From NCBI GenBank assembly GCA_013396995.1, contig VWZP01009941.1, forward strand, positions 1,439,772 through 1,503,771: DNA of 64,000 nt. Direction: 5' to 3'. The position numbers were made by a program, and so were the translations under genes. The number at the start of each line of letters is the position of its first letter. Positions within the stretch are counted from its first letter, which is position 1. The notes beneath the pieces were generated by a model. The model made no database searches, was not told the origin of the DNA, and worked only from the letters and a program-made list of their open reading frames with translations. Source of the stretch: Dicaeum eximium. Lineage: Eukaryota > Chordata > Aves > Passeriformes > Dicaeidae. Below, one piece after another: positions 48,236 through 62,324 of the stretch.

Positions 48236-48914
48236 ATCCAGTATGCTGGTAGAGAGCTCGCTATGTAAGGATGTTTTTTTCTGCTCCTCAGAAAAACTTG
48301 GCAGAGCATCCAGCCTTAGGAACAAAATATAGCAGCTGTAATTACTCATTACACTGTTTAGAAGAATAGTCTGTATTAGGTGATCATCACCTAAAATCCC
48401 AAAAGTTGTTTCTCTGTATTTTAAATCCATTCCAAATCAGTTTCATATCAAGTCTGTGTTTATTAATCTGGATTTATGCAATAAATTTTAATAAACAGAA
48501 GATGCATCCTGTTATTAAAAATGAAAAATTTTACAAACCTGCCAAGATTAAAGGAGGCACAGGTTTTTCCCATTCCTGCCTATAATGCTATGCTGTTGGA
48601 AGATTACACTGGAATGCTAGTTGACTACAAGTAGTCTGCAAGCCCAAATAACATTAATAGAGTGATTAAAAATTACATTGATTGTTAAAAAGACTTTCAA
48701 CACAACTGGCATTTTTCCCAAGAATGAGGGTCAGAAACTTTATGGAATTGCTTTTTCCTTTGCTATCTTGCAGGGAATGGCAAAATTGCTTCCTGTGTAT
48801 TGTCCTATTTCTATATCTGGTTGTGAATTGCTGCCCTAAATAATGAACTAAAAATATGAGTTCATTTCTGTACTGTATTATGAATGTGTTATTGTCACAG
48901 CAGGTAATTACAAT

Positions 48915-48931
48915 CATTCACAGTGTGAATG
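48915..48931. repeat. 17-bp perfect palindrome
   Basis: CATTCACA-G-TGTGAATG, exact reverse complements around one base. It could bind a dimeric factor; chance is also possible. Confidence 0.8.
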
Positions 48932-51900
48932 TGAGGTCTGAATAGTAAATTGTCCTGAAAACTGTCTTGTCCTGTGAATTTATGAATTTTCAATCTCATT
49001 TCTCAATACTGATTAATACTGTGTCACCATTTAACACTCAGGTTATTCAGCAGAACAGGCATTATACCTCAGAAGTCATGTAAGTGCAAAAACACTTACT
49101 GGACAATAAAAATAAGGTCTTGTGACAATATAATTAATTAGTATTATACCTTTATAGAATGAAGATGCAGGCAATAAATATAAGAAATCATCAAAAAATC
49201 TTCTACTACTGCTGCTAAGGGGAAATTTTAAAAAATAGGTTTGTTAGGGTAAAAAACTTTATAGTGTCACTTAGTATCATTTATACAGAGAGGGAGGAAC
49301 AGTTTTCTATAGACAGGGAGGAAACATCTTCAGAGCAAAAAAAGAATAAATGCTGCAATATCAAGACATTTTTCTACCAATGGTTGGAAGATTTTTTTTT
49401 TGCAGTACTGTGCACTCAAGTTTTAAAGAAAAATCTGTTTCTATTAATCTGTAATGACGTCTACCTTACAGTGAAAGATGTCTGCAGTGAATTTTGAGGC
49501 AGGAATTTTCTGATTTTCTACTTGAGCTATGTTGCTCCTGTAGTTCAAAAGACATTCAGTAAAATAGCTTACTTGAATTCTAAAGTACATCCTTGATGTT
49601 TAAAACAGGAACATGAAGTTGGGTATTCCTACACTTTATCTGATTTTCAATGTCAATTTTTTTTCTTCTGAGAAAAGTATTGATTTTTTTAAGACTTCTT
49701 TTGCAGTTTTTAAACTCTCTTGTAAAATACGTCTTCTTTTTGTTTTTTTCAGTAATCTACACAGAATCAAACATGATCACATGGTGTAAAAAAAAATTGT
49801 ATGAAAGCAATTAAAAGATTATTCTTTAATGGCTTAATTGAAACAGAAAATTTTCAACTGTCATTCTTTCAAAATGCAAGATTCATTTTCCAGAGGTTAA
49901 TGATTGCATACACAGTTTCTTTCACTTTCAATTTTTAAATTATTTTCATTTGGAATTTTTTCCCTTCTAGAAGTAAAACCTGGTTTCAAATTCTGATATC
50001 AATATGTTGGTTTTAACCCAACGTTTGTTATTATGTGTTGGCTTTTCTTTAGATTTAATTAGAATAGCCTTGAAGAAAGCTAAGATTGCTAAATATTATT
50101 GACCTTTTAAAAATTACTCTTATGGTATATCTATATGACTAACCCTTGGCCCTTGTTTGTTGTGAAATAATTAATGAGATTGTTTAAAGCAATGAAATAA
50201 TATAGGTCCAGAAATGTCGTTAAATATGTAACAATTTATGTGATTGGTAATCTCCATGCTATGGAAATGAAGTCATATGGCTTCTTCTGCGGATATTACA
50301 ATCACCGAGCAAGAAAAGAATATGCATAGGTTTCTCTTCCATTTATGCCAGCATCAAAGGAATAAACAATACTGATGAAATTATTAAATAAAATAGTAAG
50401 ACACACAAAACTAACTGAGTCTCTCAGTCTCATCCATATCAATGGAGGTTAGCACCTAAATCATGTGTGGGATCACCCCTGCACTATATAGGAAAGGTAC
50501 ATTGATTTGAGAACCCATTTACTCCACTGGGACCTCTGCTTTTGACACACGACTTTACCTTTTTCAAGGGAAAAAAACAAAATCTTTTTCAATACACAAG
50601 TTTTGAAGCTGTTTTTCTTTCCTTCAGACAAGGGTCTTGAATGCTTAATTGCTGTGAGGAAAGTAAGTGAGCTAAGGAATACTATCTGACTCATTTGCAA
50701 GAGCTCCTGGAATAGGTGAGATTGTAAAGCAAACTCACTTAATGGTTTGAAGATTTGGAAACCTTCGGCTTAAATTTAAGAGAAGACTTGTTTCCTCTTT
50801 TTTGTCTTATGCTACATATGCTAGATTTTTTTCCCCACCAACACCTTGTCCATCATTCTTGTCTACACTTTGTGCTAATTTAAGCTTTTCCTAGCCTATG
50901 TCTGCACTGAAAAGAATCTTCTTAATTTAGAACTCAAAAGCACAAAGCCAAAAAATACTAAAGCAACTTTATGTACAACATATATGATATATAGCCTATT
51001 CTCTTTACAATCTCATGCTATGAAGAATGAGAATTTTTGTCACAAAGAAGAGCTTGCTACAGAGGCATTATTTTGTTTTGTTTTTTTTTTCTTTGCTTTC
51101 TTAAATGATTTGAACAGAGATGGAGGTTTCAGCATGTGCTACCATTGCACATCACAGGTAAATTCATTAGCAGATGCCATTCAGGATATTCTCTAGAGTA
51201 TTTGAAGTCTTAATATAAGTGAAATACTGTGACTGGGACATAAATATTAAACAACAGAGATGCTACATTTTGACACAAGCCATAAGCAGGAATACATAAA
51301 TCACTAAAAGTCACCATCTCTGGGACAATCTCATTTGGACCATGAAGGAAGCAAGCTCCATAATACCCAGGGCACTTTCCTGGTGCTTCTTCTCAGCATT
51401 AGATTGAAGTGATGTGCAGACACTGCTCCAGTTTGCACTGCATCAGGTTTTAATTTCTGTTTAGTTCCCCGGTGCAGAGGTTCAGACAGTAACACATGCT
51501 GCCACCTCCTTCTGGAACATCAGAACTACAAGAAGACAAATCAGCTGGTGGGTTAGCTTAGGATAATGTGATGAGAGAGTCCATTTATTTATAAAACATT
51601 ATAAAAGAAAGAGTGAAGTGATAAAGCATTCCTGATTTGTTCTCTTCCTTTAATGAACCTCTAGATCAAAAGCAATGTCAATGTACTTCAAGTTCATAGG
51701 GTATATAGGCAGTAAGTGACAGATTCTGCTGCCAGTTGCTATTCACTTTGAGCAGTAACTTTTATCTTAGAGGATGCTATTGATGCTGGAATAGTATTTG
51801 AGATACTTAAGGATAACAGACTTCTGTATTAATGCAACACTGTTCCAGATTCAATCTGATTGCTTCTTTTAGTCACTGTGCATGTAATATTTATGTATCC

Positions 51901-53051
51901 TGTGTAAGAGATAGTAAGCAACTCTAAGGCATGAAAATCTGATTTCAGTTACGCCATATCTGCAGGATAATCTCCAAAGTTTGCAAAAGAACCATTTGTT
52001 TCCCTTAGGGCCTGACCAAGCTTATACAGGCTTTTTCAAAAGCAGCCTCCTTTACATTCTGGAGTAGGGAAATCTGAGGGCTGCAAGTCCCTGAGCTTTT
52101 CTAGCAGGCCAAGCATCATCAGAGAGGAATGAACAAGACCAGACTGTTTTGGGCAGCTGAGACCAAGAAGATTTACCTTAAAGAAGTCTCTAGAGAGAAG
52201 GGAGGGCTGTAGGCAAAAACTGACACCTTTGTTATCAACACTAAATTCCAACCCTGTCTGTCTGGCTGTCTATTTTAAAATTACTAATGGAGGGAAGGAA
52301 ACTGGATGTGAGGAAAGTATTTAACTGCTTAATTGTGGGCATCTTATTTATATTTGATGCCTGCAATAGAAGGAAACTTGCCTAGCCTTCTGAGGAGGGA
52401 CTTAAAAAAAGGTGTTCAATAGGTACTTAGACCTTCCTAACCAATAATCAATAAAGATTTGCAGCTTATAGAGTTGTAACCTGTGTAAAGTGTCTCTATA
52501 TCTAATGGAAACCTTTTAAGTCCTGCTGCCTAAGCATAGATACCTTCATATAGCTATAAAGTAGAGGAAGGAATGATTAGCAAATAAAGCAGTCAAATAG
52601 GAAAGTGGCTTTATTTCCTTTCCCATAAAGATCTTGACACAAAGCATGTCACATTAAATTTTATCATTTGCATTGTGTTTTCCATATTGACATATGAGAA
52701 AATTTACATAATATAAGATATAGCAATATAACTTTCAAATCTGCTTTACTCCATTTGGGAATAAAGCACAAAATCTTTGATGAATTACACAGACACAGAT
52801 ATTTTAGACAATGTGAAAGTATACATCACATCTTTTTTAAATCAGTAGCCAACATCTAAAAGTTGAAATTGCCTTTGAAGTTTTAAAATAAAAGTGAGGT
52901 TGTAGGAGGGACTGTCTAGTGTTAGAAAAAGAAATTATTATAACAGGAATAATTTGGGTACACAAGCAGGAATGTGGAAAGCACAGAGAGCATCACCTGA
53001 ACAGGATGTGCAAACTTGTCACTCTTTTCTTTTTCATTTACCACTGAGGAA

Positions 53052-53079
53052 GGGGGTGGTGTGGGGAGGGGGTTTAGGG
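53052..53079 (+). other. G-quadruplex motif
   Basis: Four G-runs of five, four, five and three G are separated by loops of six (TGGTGT), one (A) and four (TTTA) bases, meeting the standard G3+N1-7 rule on the plus strand. It is isolated in AT-rich DNA and not near a recognisable promoter. Confidence 0.8.
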
Positions 53080-56000
53080 TTTTCTTTAGTTGTTTTTTAA
53101 GTTATTTTTTCTCTGTTATTGATGGTATTGGTGACTCCTTTTTCAAAACCCCAAAGCATCATCTACTCTTACCTCAAAAGCTGACATGGATATACTTCAG
53201 ATACAACATGGTTTGGATTCATGCTTTAATAGTAATTTGTATTCAATACTTGAATCTTTCCTTTTTATTTTTACCTGGAAGTAACTGTTTCTAGGTCTCT
53301 CTAAATCATAGATTGTAGTATACATGTTTTGAAGAGATGTTTAGTTTTGCCTATTTCATCGATTATGTGAAAGTTTATTATTACATTTTTACCCAGTGTA
53401 GTTTTGTGTATAGCTGTATAGAGGAAGCTTAAAAATGTCTAGGAACTTAGAAGTAGATTTATTATTCAGCTTTGTGTTTTACACATCTTGTGCTGAATGT
53501 AATCTTACAAAACATCCCAGGAGGTATGGAATAGATGTAGTTGCAGTGGATTTTAATAGGAAACACAAGAGGTCTGTCTTTTCCAAATTTTCTAGGGATT
53601 TGTTTATAGAAAAACCTTAGTTCCAAAAATCTGGAAAATAGGTTTGAATTAATAATTCAAAACTTTTCATTCCATTCCAAAACATTTTGTCTGAAGAAGC
53701 TGTTTGTTTAGAGGATTTCACCACACTAAACATATAAAGAGTGAGAAATATTCCCATTTCTCATTAACCTGATAAAACTTGAGGATCTAGGAGATGACTC
53801 TACTTCAAATGCTGGCAGGGGGTTCTTTCAAAGCAACATTTGAAAGTTAACAGGATACTCCTACAGTTAACTAGCATATATTTATCATTATTATTTAGTA
53901 TGGTGATATATTCACTGTGATAACAACTTAGAGGTCAGCTGACATCAGATGGTCATATATAAAAATAGGTATTTAAAATTTTAAAAATTAGTTTGATTGG
54001 ATCTGACATTTGAAGATAGTATTTGGGGTGGTGTTTCTGTATTTTTTCACCCTTGCTTGTTTTTCTTGATCATAACTATTTATAACCAAAAAAACCAAAC
54101 AAAAACAAACCACCAAACAAATCAGCTCCCCCCCGCCCAAAAATAAATAAAATATGTTGTTATGTGAACAAACACAAAATAATTCATTGTGAATGAAAAA
54201 AATTCCACAGATAAGATTTATATTCCCCAGTTTTGATGGATAAAAGCTGGGTGCTTTGACCTATTCTGTTTATCTAAGCTTCCTCTGTAGAGAGTGCAAC
54301 ATCTTACTGGACAATAATACCCATCTATTTACTTCAGAAAACCTTTTCAGATGGAACAAGTTGCCTTCTGAAGTGTCCTGGCTCTCTCCATCAGCTATAT
54401 AAGGAATATAAACAGCCATTAAAAAGCACCAAATTTACATAAAATGAACTTCTGCTGTGCAACTTTCTTGTTCTTTAGGTAGTTAGATCAGTGATCCACA
54501 ATGCACTCATAGTATCATTATGCACAGATATTTGAAAATTGATACTCTCATATCAGTATTGTAAACATTGTTGTAAGTGCTGCATATTATTGGCATAAAG
54601 AGAAACCATATGGCCGAAAGAAAACCATGCTGGCATTACTTTTATTTTTTAGAGTCAACTTGTGTGTCTGTACAGAACTGTCAAACTATACTTAAGGTGG
54701 CATCACAGAAAACTATAAACTGCTATTCCACCTACCCCAAAAAAACAGGCTGACTGACAGATGCACACAGGCTCAGAAAGACTAAATCACATAAATAAAT
54801 TTATAAAGGCAGAATGTTGGGGGGCAATAATAAAAGGTCTGTTTAGTTTTGAAGCCTAAGACAGTAAAAAACTAAGTTAAGGAAAGCTTCTATGTCACTT
54901 CTGCATGGCCTGACTACCTTTTGCTTTTGGTTATAATATAAAATCAGGCAACTGCTAAACCAGAGCTCATGAGATTCAAAGAGACGTGATTTAGACACAT
55001 CAGTTTTATTCATTTTAATGGATTTTTTTTAACTGCTCAGCAATTTGCTTTTGATGTTTATTGAAATCATGTGTTTAATGAGCAGTCAGGGTAGACAAAA
55101 TGTACTAAAATTTAAACAATATAAATAAGATAGGGAACTGTAGTCATTTAGAAACAGTTTTAATAAAGGTTTTATTATTATGCAAATACTTAATTAGAAA
55201 AATAAATCCAGATTGGCTTGTAAACAAACTAAAGATGATTTAAAAATTCTTAGAAAAACAGAACATCTGCAAAAATAATCTGAAAAATAAACTGTTAGTA
55301 TTCTGAAATCTACTGTGAAACAGTAGTCTGAAATCAGAACTAGTAACAGAAGCTTTGAGATTAAGATGGACAGTAAGCTATGTGATAACCTAGTGCCTAA
55401 TTTGCAAACCATTTTTAAAAAAACCTTCTCCAATATACTACTTGAAAGCTGCTAAAATATCATTTTTCTTTTATTTTCCCACATATAATCAGGAGGGAAC
55501 AATTTCAGGAAATAATTAATAAAACTTTCACCTGGATGGTTTGTCTGAAGAAGAGTAAAGAAAGGTGTGATGACTGTTTAAAACCATCAAAAGCACGAGT
55601 TAACATCAAAGATATGAAAGGTAGGAAGCAATGAAGAAGTCTAAGCCAAAGGTCTGGAACATCTTGTTGGCTCAAAGAGAATTACTAAGCTATGGAACTT
55701 CTTGAAAACTGTTTAGGCCTCATCACTTCGGTCTACAAAATTTAGACGAGTGCTGTGTAAAACCTTCTGATGTCATGAAATTAGTTACTTCATAATAGAC
55801 TTCTAAGCATGATCTCTCATGGTTTCTTTTTAAGTTTTTTCAAAGACATGTATGTAGAAGCCAAAGACAGAGGTTTGAATTTTATGTCTGTACAACATAA
55901 AAATGTATTCCCCTCCTTTAGAGCATTGATGAAGAAAACCTGTATTTTAACCCAATTTTCATATTATTTGAATGGAACCATAGCAGTACTAGAACAAAAA

Positions 56001-56204
56001 AGAAACATCTGAGAATGTGACAACTAGAAACCTGCTATACTATAATCACAAATTTAATAAAATTCATATATACATAGACATTTGTTTTTCAGGGGGCTTG
56101 CTGGTTTTCTCATTTCTGTTCATTTTTTTGAAATAAAGAAATATCGTTTCACTCTGTTGAGTGAAATCCTATAGGAATTTAGTGGAATAAGTATGGCTTC
56201 AATA

Positions 56205-56226
56205 ACTGGTATTTTACAATACCAGT
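56205..56226. repeat. Inverted repeat, 9-bp arms, 4-nt loop
   Basis: ACTGGTATT (56205-56213) and AATACCAGT (56218-56226) are exact reverse complements around TTAC. Confidence 0.82.
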
Positions 56227-57170
56227 AGAGTATAATAATATTCTCAAGCCAGTAGAGAGAGTTTTTTCCCTTTTCCCAACAAATACTAGAAGTTAACTAC
56301 TGCAATAAATCACCTTTTCTCAGTGTAGCAAAGCCAATATGTATGAGTCAAATGTATCATAGCAAATGCCATAAAAAATTGTAGCCTATTCATGAGATAT
56401 GATGATTGTATATCTTACCAGCTTCAGTCTGACTTCTCTCACTCTGTCTTTATAATAAAATAATCACTTGATTAAGATGTCAGGAGGTTTTTATAGAAAT
56501 TTTCCTTTTGTTCGCTTTCTGCTTAACATTCCCCAACACTTACTATCAGCACATTGGAAATATTTTACACTAGCAATAAGGCATGTTGGGACACATCCAA
56601 AGGCAAAAGGCAAATAACTTTTCTGTTTGATGTAGGAGGAGACACACAGTCTCCACAGTCTCCTTTCCACACCCAGTGTTCATTGGGCATAAAATCACCC
56701 TGATGGCCTTAGCTGCAGTGAGCCATATCAGTTAGACAGAAAGTACAACACATTTCTGACTCAAGAGTCTTTTTATTTGAGCTGGGTTTTTGTCTGTGAC
56801 TTCAGAACATCCTCACAAGACATACATGGCTCTCCTTGGCTAATATGAGGACTGAAATAAGAAAGCGAATTCCAGACATCTAACTGAAGACATTTAGATA
56901 TAGACCAAACTGGTTAGGCTAGTTAAGACTAGTCTATGGTTGCTGTCTCTCTAGAGATGCTTGTGGAATCTCTACAGATTACTGAGGGTACCTACACATT
57001 TTCTTTTCATGAGTTTAGCCCTATTTTGGCATTGAAATGTAGGCAAATGTCATCTAACTTGAGGTATTTTATTCAAACAAATGATGAAAACTTTCTGTAT
57101 TTTTATAAATTTGGGAAGTGAGAATTCAAGGGTATCTTTACATATAAAATATTCTACTATCAGTATATAA

Positions 57171-57572
57171 AATCACAGAATCATAAAATTGTTGGAGAAG
57201 GCCTCTGAGATGGAGTCCAACCTTTGACTAAACACCACCTTGACAACTAAACCAAGACTAAATGCAATGTTCAGTTTTTTCTTGAACTGCTCCAGGGACA
57301 GTGCCTCCACCACCTCCCTGGGCAGTCCATTCCAATGCCTGACCATTCTTTCAGTGAGGAAATTTTTCCTGATGTCCAACCTTAACCTCCTCTGGCATAG
57401 CTTGATGCCATGTCCTCTCATCCTTTCACTAATTTCCTGGGAGAAGAGGCCGATCCCCACCTGGCTACACTCTCAGGTAGCTGTACAGAGTGATAAGGTC
57501 TCCTCTGAGACCCCTTTTCTTGAGGCTAAACACCCCCAGCTCCTTTAGCCACTCTTCATATGACTTATATAG
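57171..57572 (-). mobile_element. CR1 LINE 3' part
   Basis: The 3' terminus is at left (AATCACAGAATCATAAAATT). The minus strand reads GIGLFSQEISERMRGHGIKL then CQRRLRLDIRKNFLTERMVR and HWNGLPREVVEALSLEQFKK, the nearly intact C-terminal end of CR1 ORF2 over 57173-57460. Upstream, the 57500-57572 part reads the LGVFSLKK-like stretch after a frame change. This is the best-preserved coding remnant of CR1 in the window, but it is 5'-truncated at about 57572 and cannot move by itself. Confidence 0.95.
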
Positions 57573-59980
57573 TTTATTATGTGATTATAAATCCAGGTAG
57601 AAAAACATTTCCATTGTATTGGTGTGTTTGATCCCATCCAAGTTATAATAGCATTTTTTTAAGGAAGAGCTGTCAAAAGGCTTAATAATTTTGTATGGGT
57701 TTTTCAAATATAGCCCTAGCCTTTATATAACTGAAAAGAGTTTGCTTGATCTCTTTAGACTTTTTCTCCAAATTGTATCCTCCTTTTATATTTTCTCTTC
57801 ACACACAAGAGGAACGTGAATATTTCAAGCAGATCTTGTTAAAACACACTAATTTTGCTTATGAAACAGTACCTTCGAGCAGGGGAGAAAAAAATTGAAG
57901 ACACAATAATAAAAATAATTTCTAGCAATGAGGTTAAAGTAAACATGGTCTGCAAGGTTAATGGCATTTAAACATGGTAATTTTCTAACAGCTCATTTTG
58001 CAGCAAATACGTATGTAAGAGTATTATATTAAACATGAAGTCACACAGTTTGAAGGGCCAGCATTAAATTATTTTAAAACCAGAAAAACATTAAAATGTG
58101 CATGCACAAAAATAATGCACTGTGCACACTAAAAAATACTGTCCCTTCCTACAAAGGGAGCCCTCTCTGCTTCACTTCACTGTGACAGATGCAGTATGTG
58201 CTCTGAGCCAGGTTAATTTGATGCCAACAGATTGATAGTCATCATAGAGCCATCAGTGTCACATATGCAATTGATGGTTAGTAATTTAGTGTACCTCTCA
58301 GGAAACTGAATCTAAAATAGGAATGCAAACCTTACAAAACTGTGTCATCTCTAAGATAAAGAATAGCTCATATCTAAGATCTCTTTAAGAAAGGAATAAA
58401 TCTTGTTTTCTGCCTGGAAATATTAGAATGCTTTTAAATTAAAAAAAAAATAAAGAGACCACAGAGTACAACATATTATCAAAGTAGACCTCCCCACCAT
58501 TGCCCCAGATTCTATACATATTATTTTTATTTAACAAGATTTCTGTATATGTGCATGTCCTGTATCATTGTTGAAGAATTTACCCCTAAGAAATTTTATC
58601 CTTCTGCCTATATTCCTAGTTAATAATAACACCATCATGTTATCTATATCTAAATCACATGCTGAATATGTACTAGTGTTTGAAGATTGTGCTTTGTAGT
58701 AGAGAGTATAAAATATTCATGGGGTTTAGAAACATTATATTATTTACATATTATTTAGAAAGAATATATAAAAATGTGATTAGAAAGCGTACGAGTGTAG
58801 CCTGAAGTATCTAGTGACAATAATTATTCCTGAATGTTTTAAGAACTTTTAATATTTTTACTCTTACTTTTCACAGGTATTTGTATAGAAGAAAGCTTTT
58901 TATAAAGTGTATGAATAAATGGAGAAAACCAGTTTTTGTCTGACAGACAAGAATTTGACTGATGAGACAATTAAATTGTCACTAAATGGATTTTTTTTTC
59001 ATTGCTTGCTGGTTAAGTAATAACAAAGTCAGAACTTCATTTGGGTGCTGTAACATGGATGGCAATAAGGACAAGAGAAGCCACAGGTAGGTAGGATCTT
59101 GGGCAGAAGGCATGTTACTGGGTATTGATCTCATTTTTGTGGTCTGCCATTAAATGTCCCTCAGAAAGTGAACCCAGATGCAACATAATGGGCTCCAAAT
59201 GGCTTCTATTCATGCACATTATAAAGATTAGAAGCTAATTTTTCAAGACAGCCCCATACAAACTCATGGTCTTAGTTTCCCTCCAAAGAGAGAGAAGGTG
59301 TTTACATGATGTCTCAAACTAAAAAATCAGCAATATTGAGTACAGTTTACTACTCTACATGAGGTTAATATTGAGCATTCATGACATCTGCATGCCATTC
59401 TAGAGCTGGAACATCATTAAACGAGAGATAGAAAGAAATCTACACAATATTCAGGTTGTGTTTGTTGGAAAAGCGAACATCTTGAAGACAGTAATTGTGT
59501 TTTTCAAATTTACTTTGTTACTTTACCAAATTTTTATGTGAATCATAACATTGATAAACTCAGAATTACCAATTATTCCTATATATTTTGGTCCTGAGTT
59601 CAACTTCCATACATTTTAGCTATCATAACAAGCATTTTACTTCTATGGCTTTAATGAATCTTGTACCTACAGTATTAGACTAGTACATGGCTATTCTTGT
59701 TCAAGCGAATTATTTTTCCTAGTAGTTCATTTGAATATTACACTGATAACAGGAAGCTGTAACAACTAAATACTGCTATTTTATTGATTTTTATATGATT
59801 GGGGAAGAGGAAGCATTTTGTATGTTATATCTAGTAGGAGTGAAATAGCATGCGATTTAAAGCATTTAAATATATCAAAAAATGCCAGGGGAAAACACTG
59901 GATATTTAGATCCTTCAAATTAAAAACATATAATGCAATTGAAATATCAAAAATAATATGGACCACAGAATTAAGGAAGT
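57573..59980. other. AT-rich DNA, no gene seen
   Basis: No recognisable gene or element. A perfect 12-bp palindrome TGTGCATGCACA lies at 58097-58108, and an A-run near 58440-58450. Confidence 0.55.
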
Positions 59981-60520
59981 CTCCTTGTGCTCAGAATGGG
60001 TGTGGTCGCACTTCGAGTATTCCGTTCAGTTTTGGGCTCCTCACCACGAGAAAGACATTGAGGTGCTGGAGTGGGTCTAAAGAGGAGCAGCAAAGGGTTG
60101 AAGAACCCGAGCAGAAGGGTCTGGAGTGCAAGTCTGCAGCTGAGGACATTGGGGATGTTTAGCCTGGAGAAAAGGAGGCTCAGGGGTGACTTTCTCACCC
60201 TCTACAGCTGCCTGGAAGCGGGGCGTAGCCAGGTGGGCGTCAGTCCCCTCTGCCCAGCAAAAAGTGACAGCACAAGAGAAAACGGCCTCCAGTTTTGCTA
60301 GGGGAGGTTTCGACTGAATACGAAGAAAAATTTCTTCACCAACAGAGTTCAGCATAGGAACAGGGTGCCCAGGGAAGTCACCATCCTTTGAGGTAATTAA
60401 AAGATGTGTCAGTGGGGCACTTAGGGACACAGTTTAGAGGTGGGCTTGGTAGTGTTGGGTCAATGATTGGACTTGTAAACCTCAAGGGTCTTTTCCAATG
60501 TAAATGAATATATATGATTC
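59981..60520 (+). mobile_element. CR1 LINE 3' part
   Basis: Begins CTCCTTGTGCTCAGAATGGG and continues with TTCAGTTTTGGGCTCCTCAC (from 60026) and GACATTGAGGTGCTGGAGTG, then GTTTAGCCTGGAGAAAAGGA (from 60158), AGGGGAGGTTTCGACTGAAT, CAGGGTGCCCAGGGAAGTCA and GGTCTTTTCCAATGTAAATG. It is GC- and CpG-richer than the other copies, fitting a relatively young insertion, but the 3' octamers have decayed to ATATATGATTC. The coding frames are broken. Confidence 0.92.
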
Positions 60521-62324
60521 AGTATTTGAAATATAACACTTTAATGGATTCCTGTGAAAAATTTCATATTTTCCTAGGATTTGCAAATCTAAGTGGCTTA
60601 GCACATGTTGTTTGAGCTTAGTTATTGCTAAGGAAAATATCAAACAGTATGACATTCATTCTTCACGCTTTAAAATGGGTTCAGAGGGTTCAAATTCTGA
60701 TGATTCATAAGATTCAGATCACTGGTAGGAGTCAATGTTGTATGTTTATATTAAACATTAAAGTTTTTATAATCTTAAGTTTTTTTTCATTGAAAGCCTT
60801 TAAATGGTATTTGTTTTATTTGCCTAAAATATCAGCCTGAAAAACATGGAAAGAAGAGCTGTCTGGTGGTTGTCTCTCAATTTATATTTATTATTGTTTT
60901 GTATTCAAAATCTATTAATATAATATAATTTATAAAAGCAAGAAAAAAGTTATTTTATCTTTAAACAGAACATAAGTCAGGATGCTTTGTAAGTAATCTG
61001 AATCACTGTAAGCATTTTCATAGCTTTTTCTTTCACATACTGAAATAATTTAATTTTTTTTATTAAAAAAAAATTAATTTTTTTGAGAGGTATCTTCAGC
61101 ATGGCATGACTAATTGTACCAAGATCACGTGAAAATATTAACTTACACCTTTAATCTTGGAGGTTTGTTTGTGTGCATGTGTGTATGTGACAGAGAGATA
61201 GCAAACTGAGCTAAGGTAGCAAACCAAACTGTTACAAAATGTAATGTTTTATAAATTACAAAATTTTGTAGATCATGCAGACAGTCTTTCTCACATCATT
61301 TATTCAAATGCATGCCAAACTGGAGCCAGAAATTTATTTCCATTTTCTAACTATTTAAGACCACTTCTCTATTTAAATGTAGATCATAATATTTTTCTGT
61401 GCTTCTCAGTGCGGTGCCATTTACAAGCACTGAATTAGTGTCATCAAAATAAGAAAACTGGAAGGAAGTAATCCATGGTTTCCATTTGTTCACTGAATGG
61501 TCAATATACTCTTCAGTGTTCTTTTATGTCTTTTAAGAAGAACTTCCTGTGAAAAAATCTGTTCAGTTGAGACAAATCAAAGCAAAGTTTCCATTCAATC
61601 CCTCGCAAGTTCCATCTTCTAGAGTTTCTTTTTTTTGCCTATTTTTTTTTTTTTGACTGAATGAGATCTGAATAGATTACCTTTCAAATAATCAATGGCT
61701 TCATTAGTCACTCACTGGTATTCCCTGATGCTTTGAGATTTAAATAGTTTTCAGGAAAAAAAAATCATTAAATCTTCATGTTAAATGGCTGTAGCTCATT
61801 TCTCACTGAGAAGTGTGGGAAATTTTGGCATCTCACATAGTGTTCCTCAGGGTGCTATTGCAGGTTAGTCTGGTAAATCAATCTCAGAAAGAAGTTTTCA
61901 GTTTGCAAATTCATGTGACATTATTTAATTCACTATACACATAATTTGCAAAAACTTGAGGTGGCAACACTCTAATAAAATCTCAGCTCTCTTTGAGTAT
62001 CTAAGATGATGTATCTCTATTAAAAATTTAAGCAGTGCATTGCAATGCATCTATATGATTTATTGATTGCATGGTCTTTGGCATGGTTTTGTTCTGGACC
62101 CGTTAACACTCTTCTAAACAACTCTTTTGCTTTGGGATTTAGCACAAGACAGACACTGTTCCAAAGTCAGACTGAATATAGGATTCTAATCTGAAGAATA
62201 GAAAAAGTCAGCATTAAAGAGATGAGTCTCCTGTGCTGGTTCCTCCCAAGTGCCAGAGAGTGGTGGTAAACACATTTCATTTACAACTGTAGTCCCAGTG
62301 GGGCTAGAAATGTTCACACCTCGG
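60521..62324. other. AT-rich DNA, no gene seen
   Basis: No gene or element recognised. It contains an A/T inverted repeat at 61050-61077 and T-runs near 61627 and 61645. Confidence 0.55.
61050..61077. repeat. A/T inverted repeat, 12-bp arms
   Basis: TTAATTTTTTTT (61050-61061) and AAAAAAAATTAA (61066-61077) are reverse complements around a 4-nt centre. This is a cruciform-capable but low-complexity sequence. Confidence 0.85.

Larger units (their letters stand above)
43226..57170. other. Long AT-rich stretch without genes
   Basis: About 14 kb with no recognisable CR1, LTR, RNA gene or coding exon, the longest element-poor stretch of the window. It holds only small features: tandem duplications at 44911, 46597, 47578 and 48180, A- or T-runs near 45040-45075, 46127-46142 and 51078-51090, palindromes at 48915 and 56205, and a G-rich motif at 53052-53079. 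All open frames are under about 95 codons and look like chance. Confidence 0.5.

Noticed and set aside
59818..60162. 114-codon plus-strand frame
   Set aside because: It runs from unique DNA into a CR1 copy; the part with order is CR1-derived.
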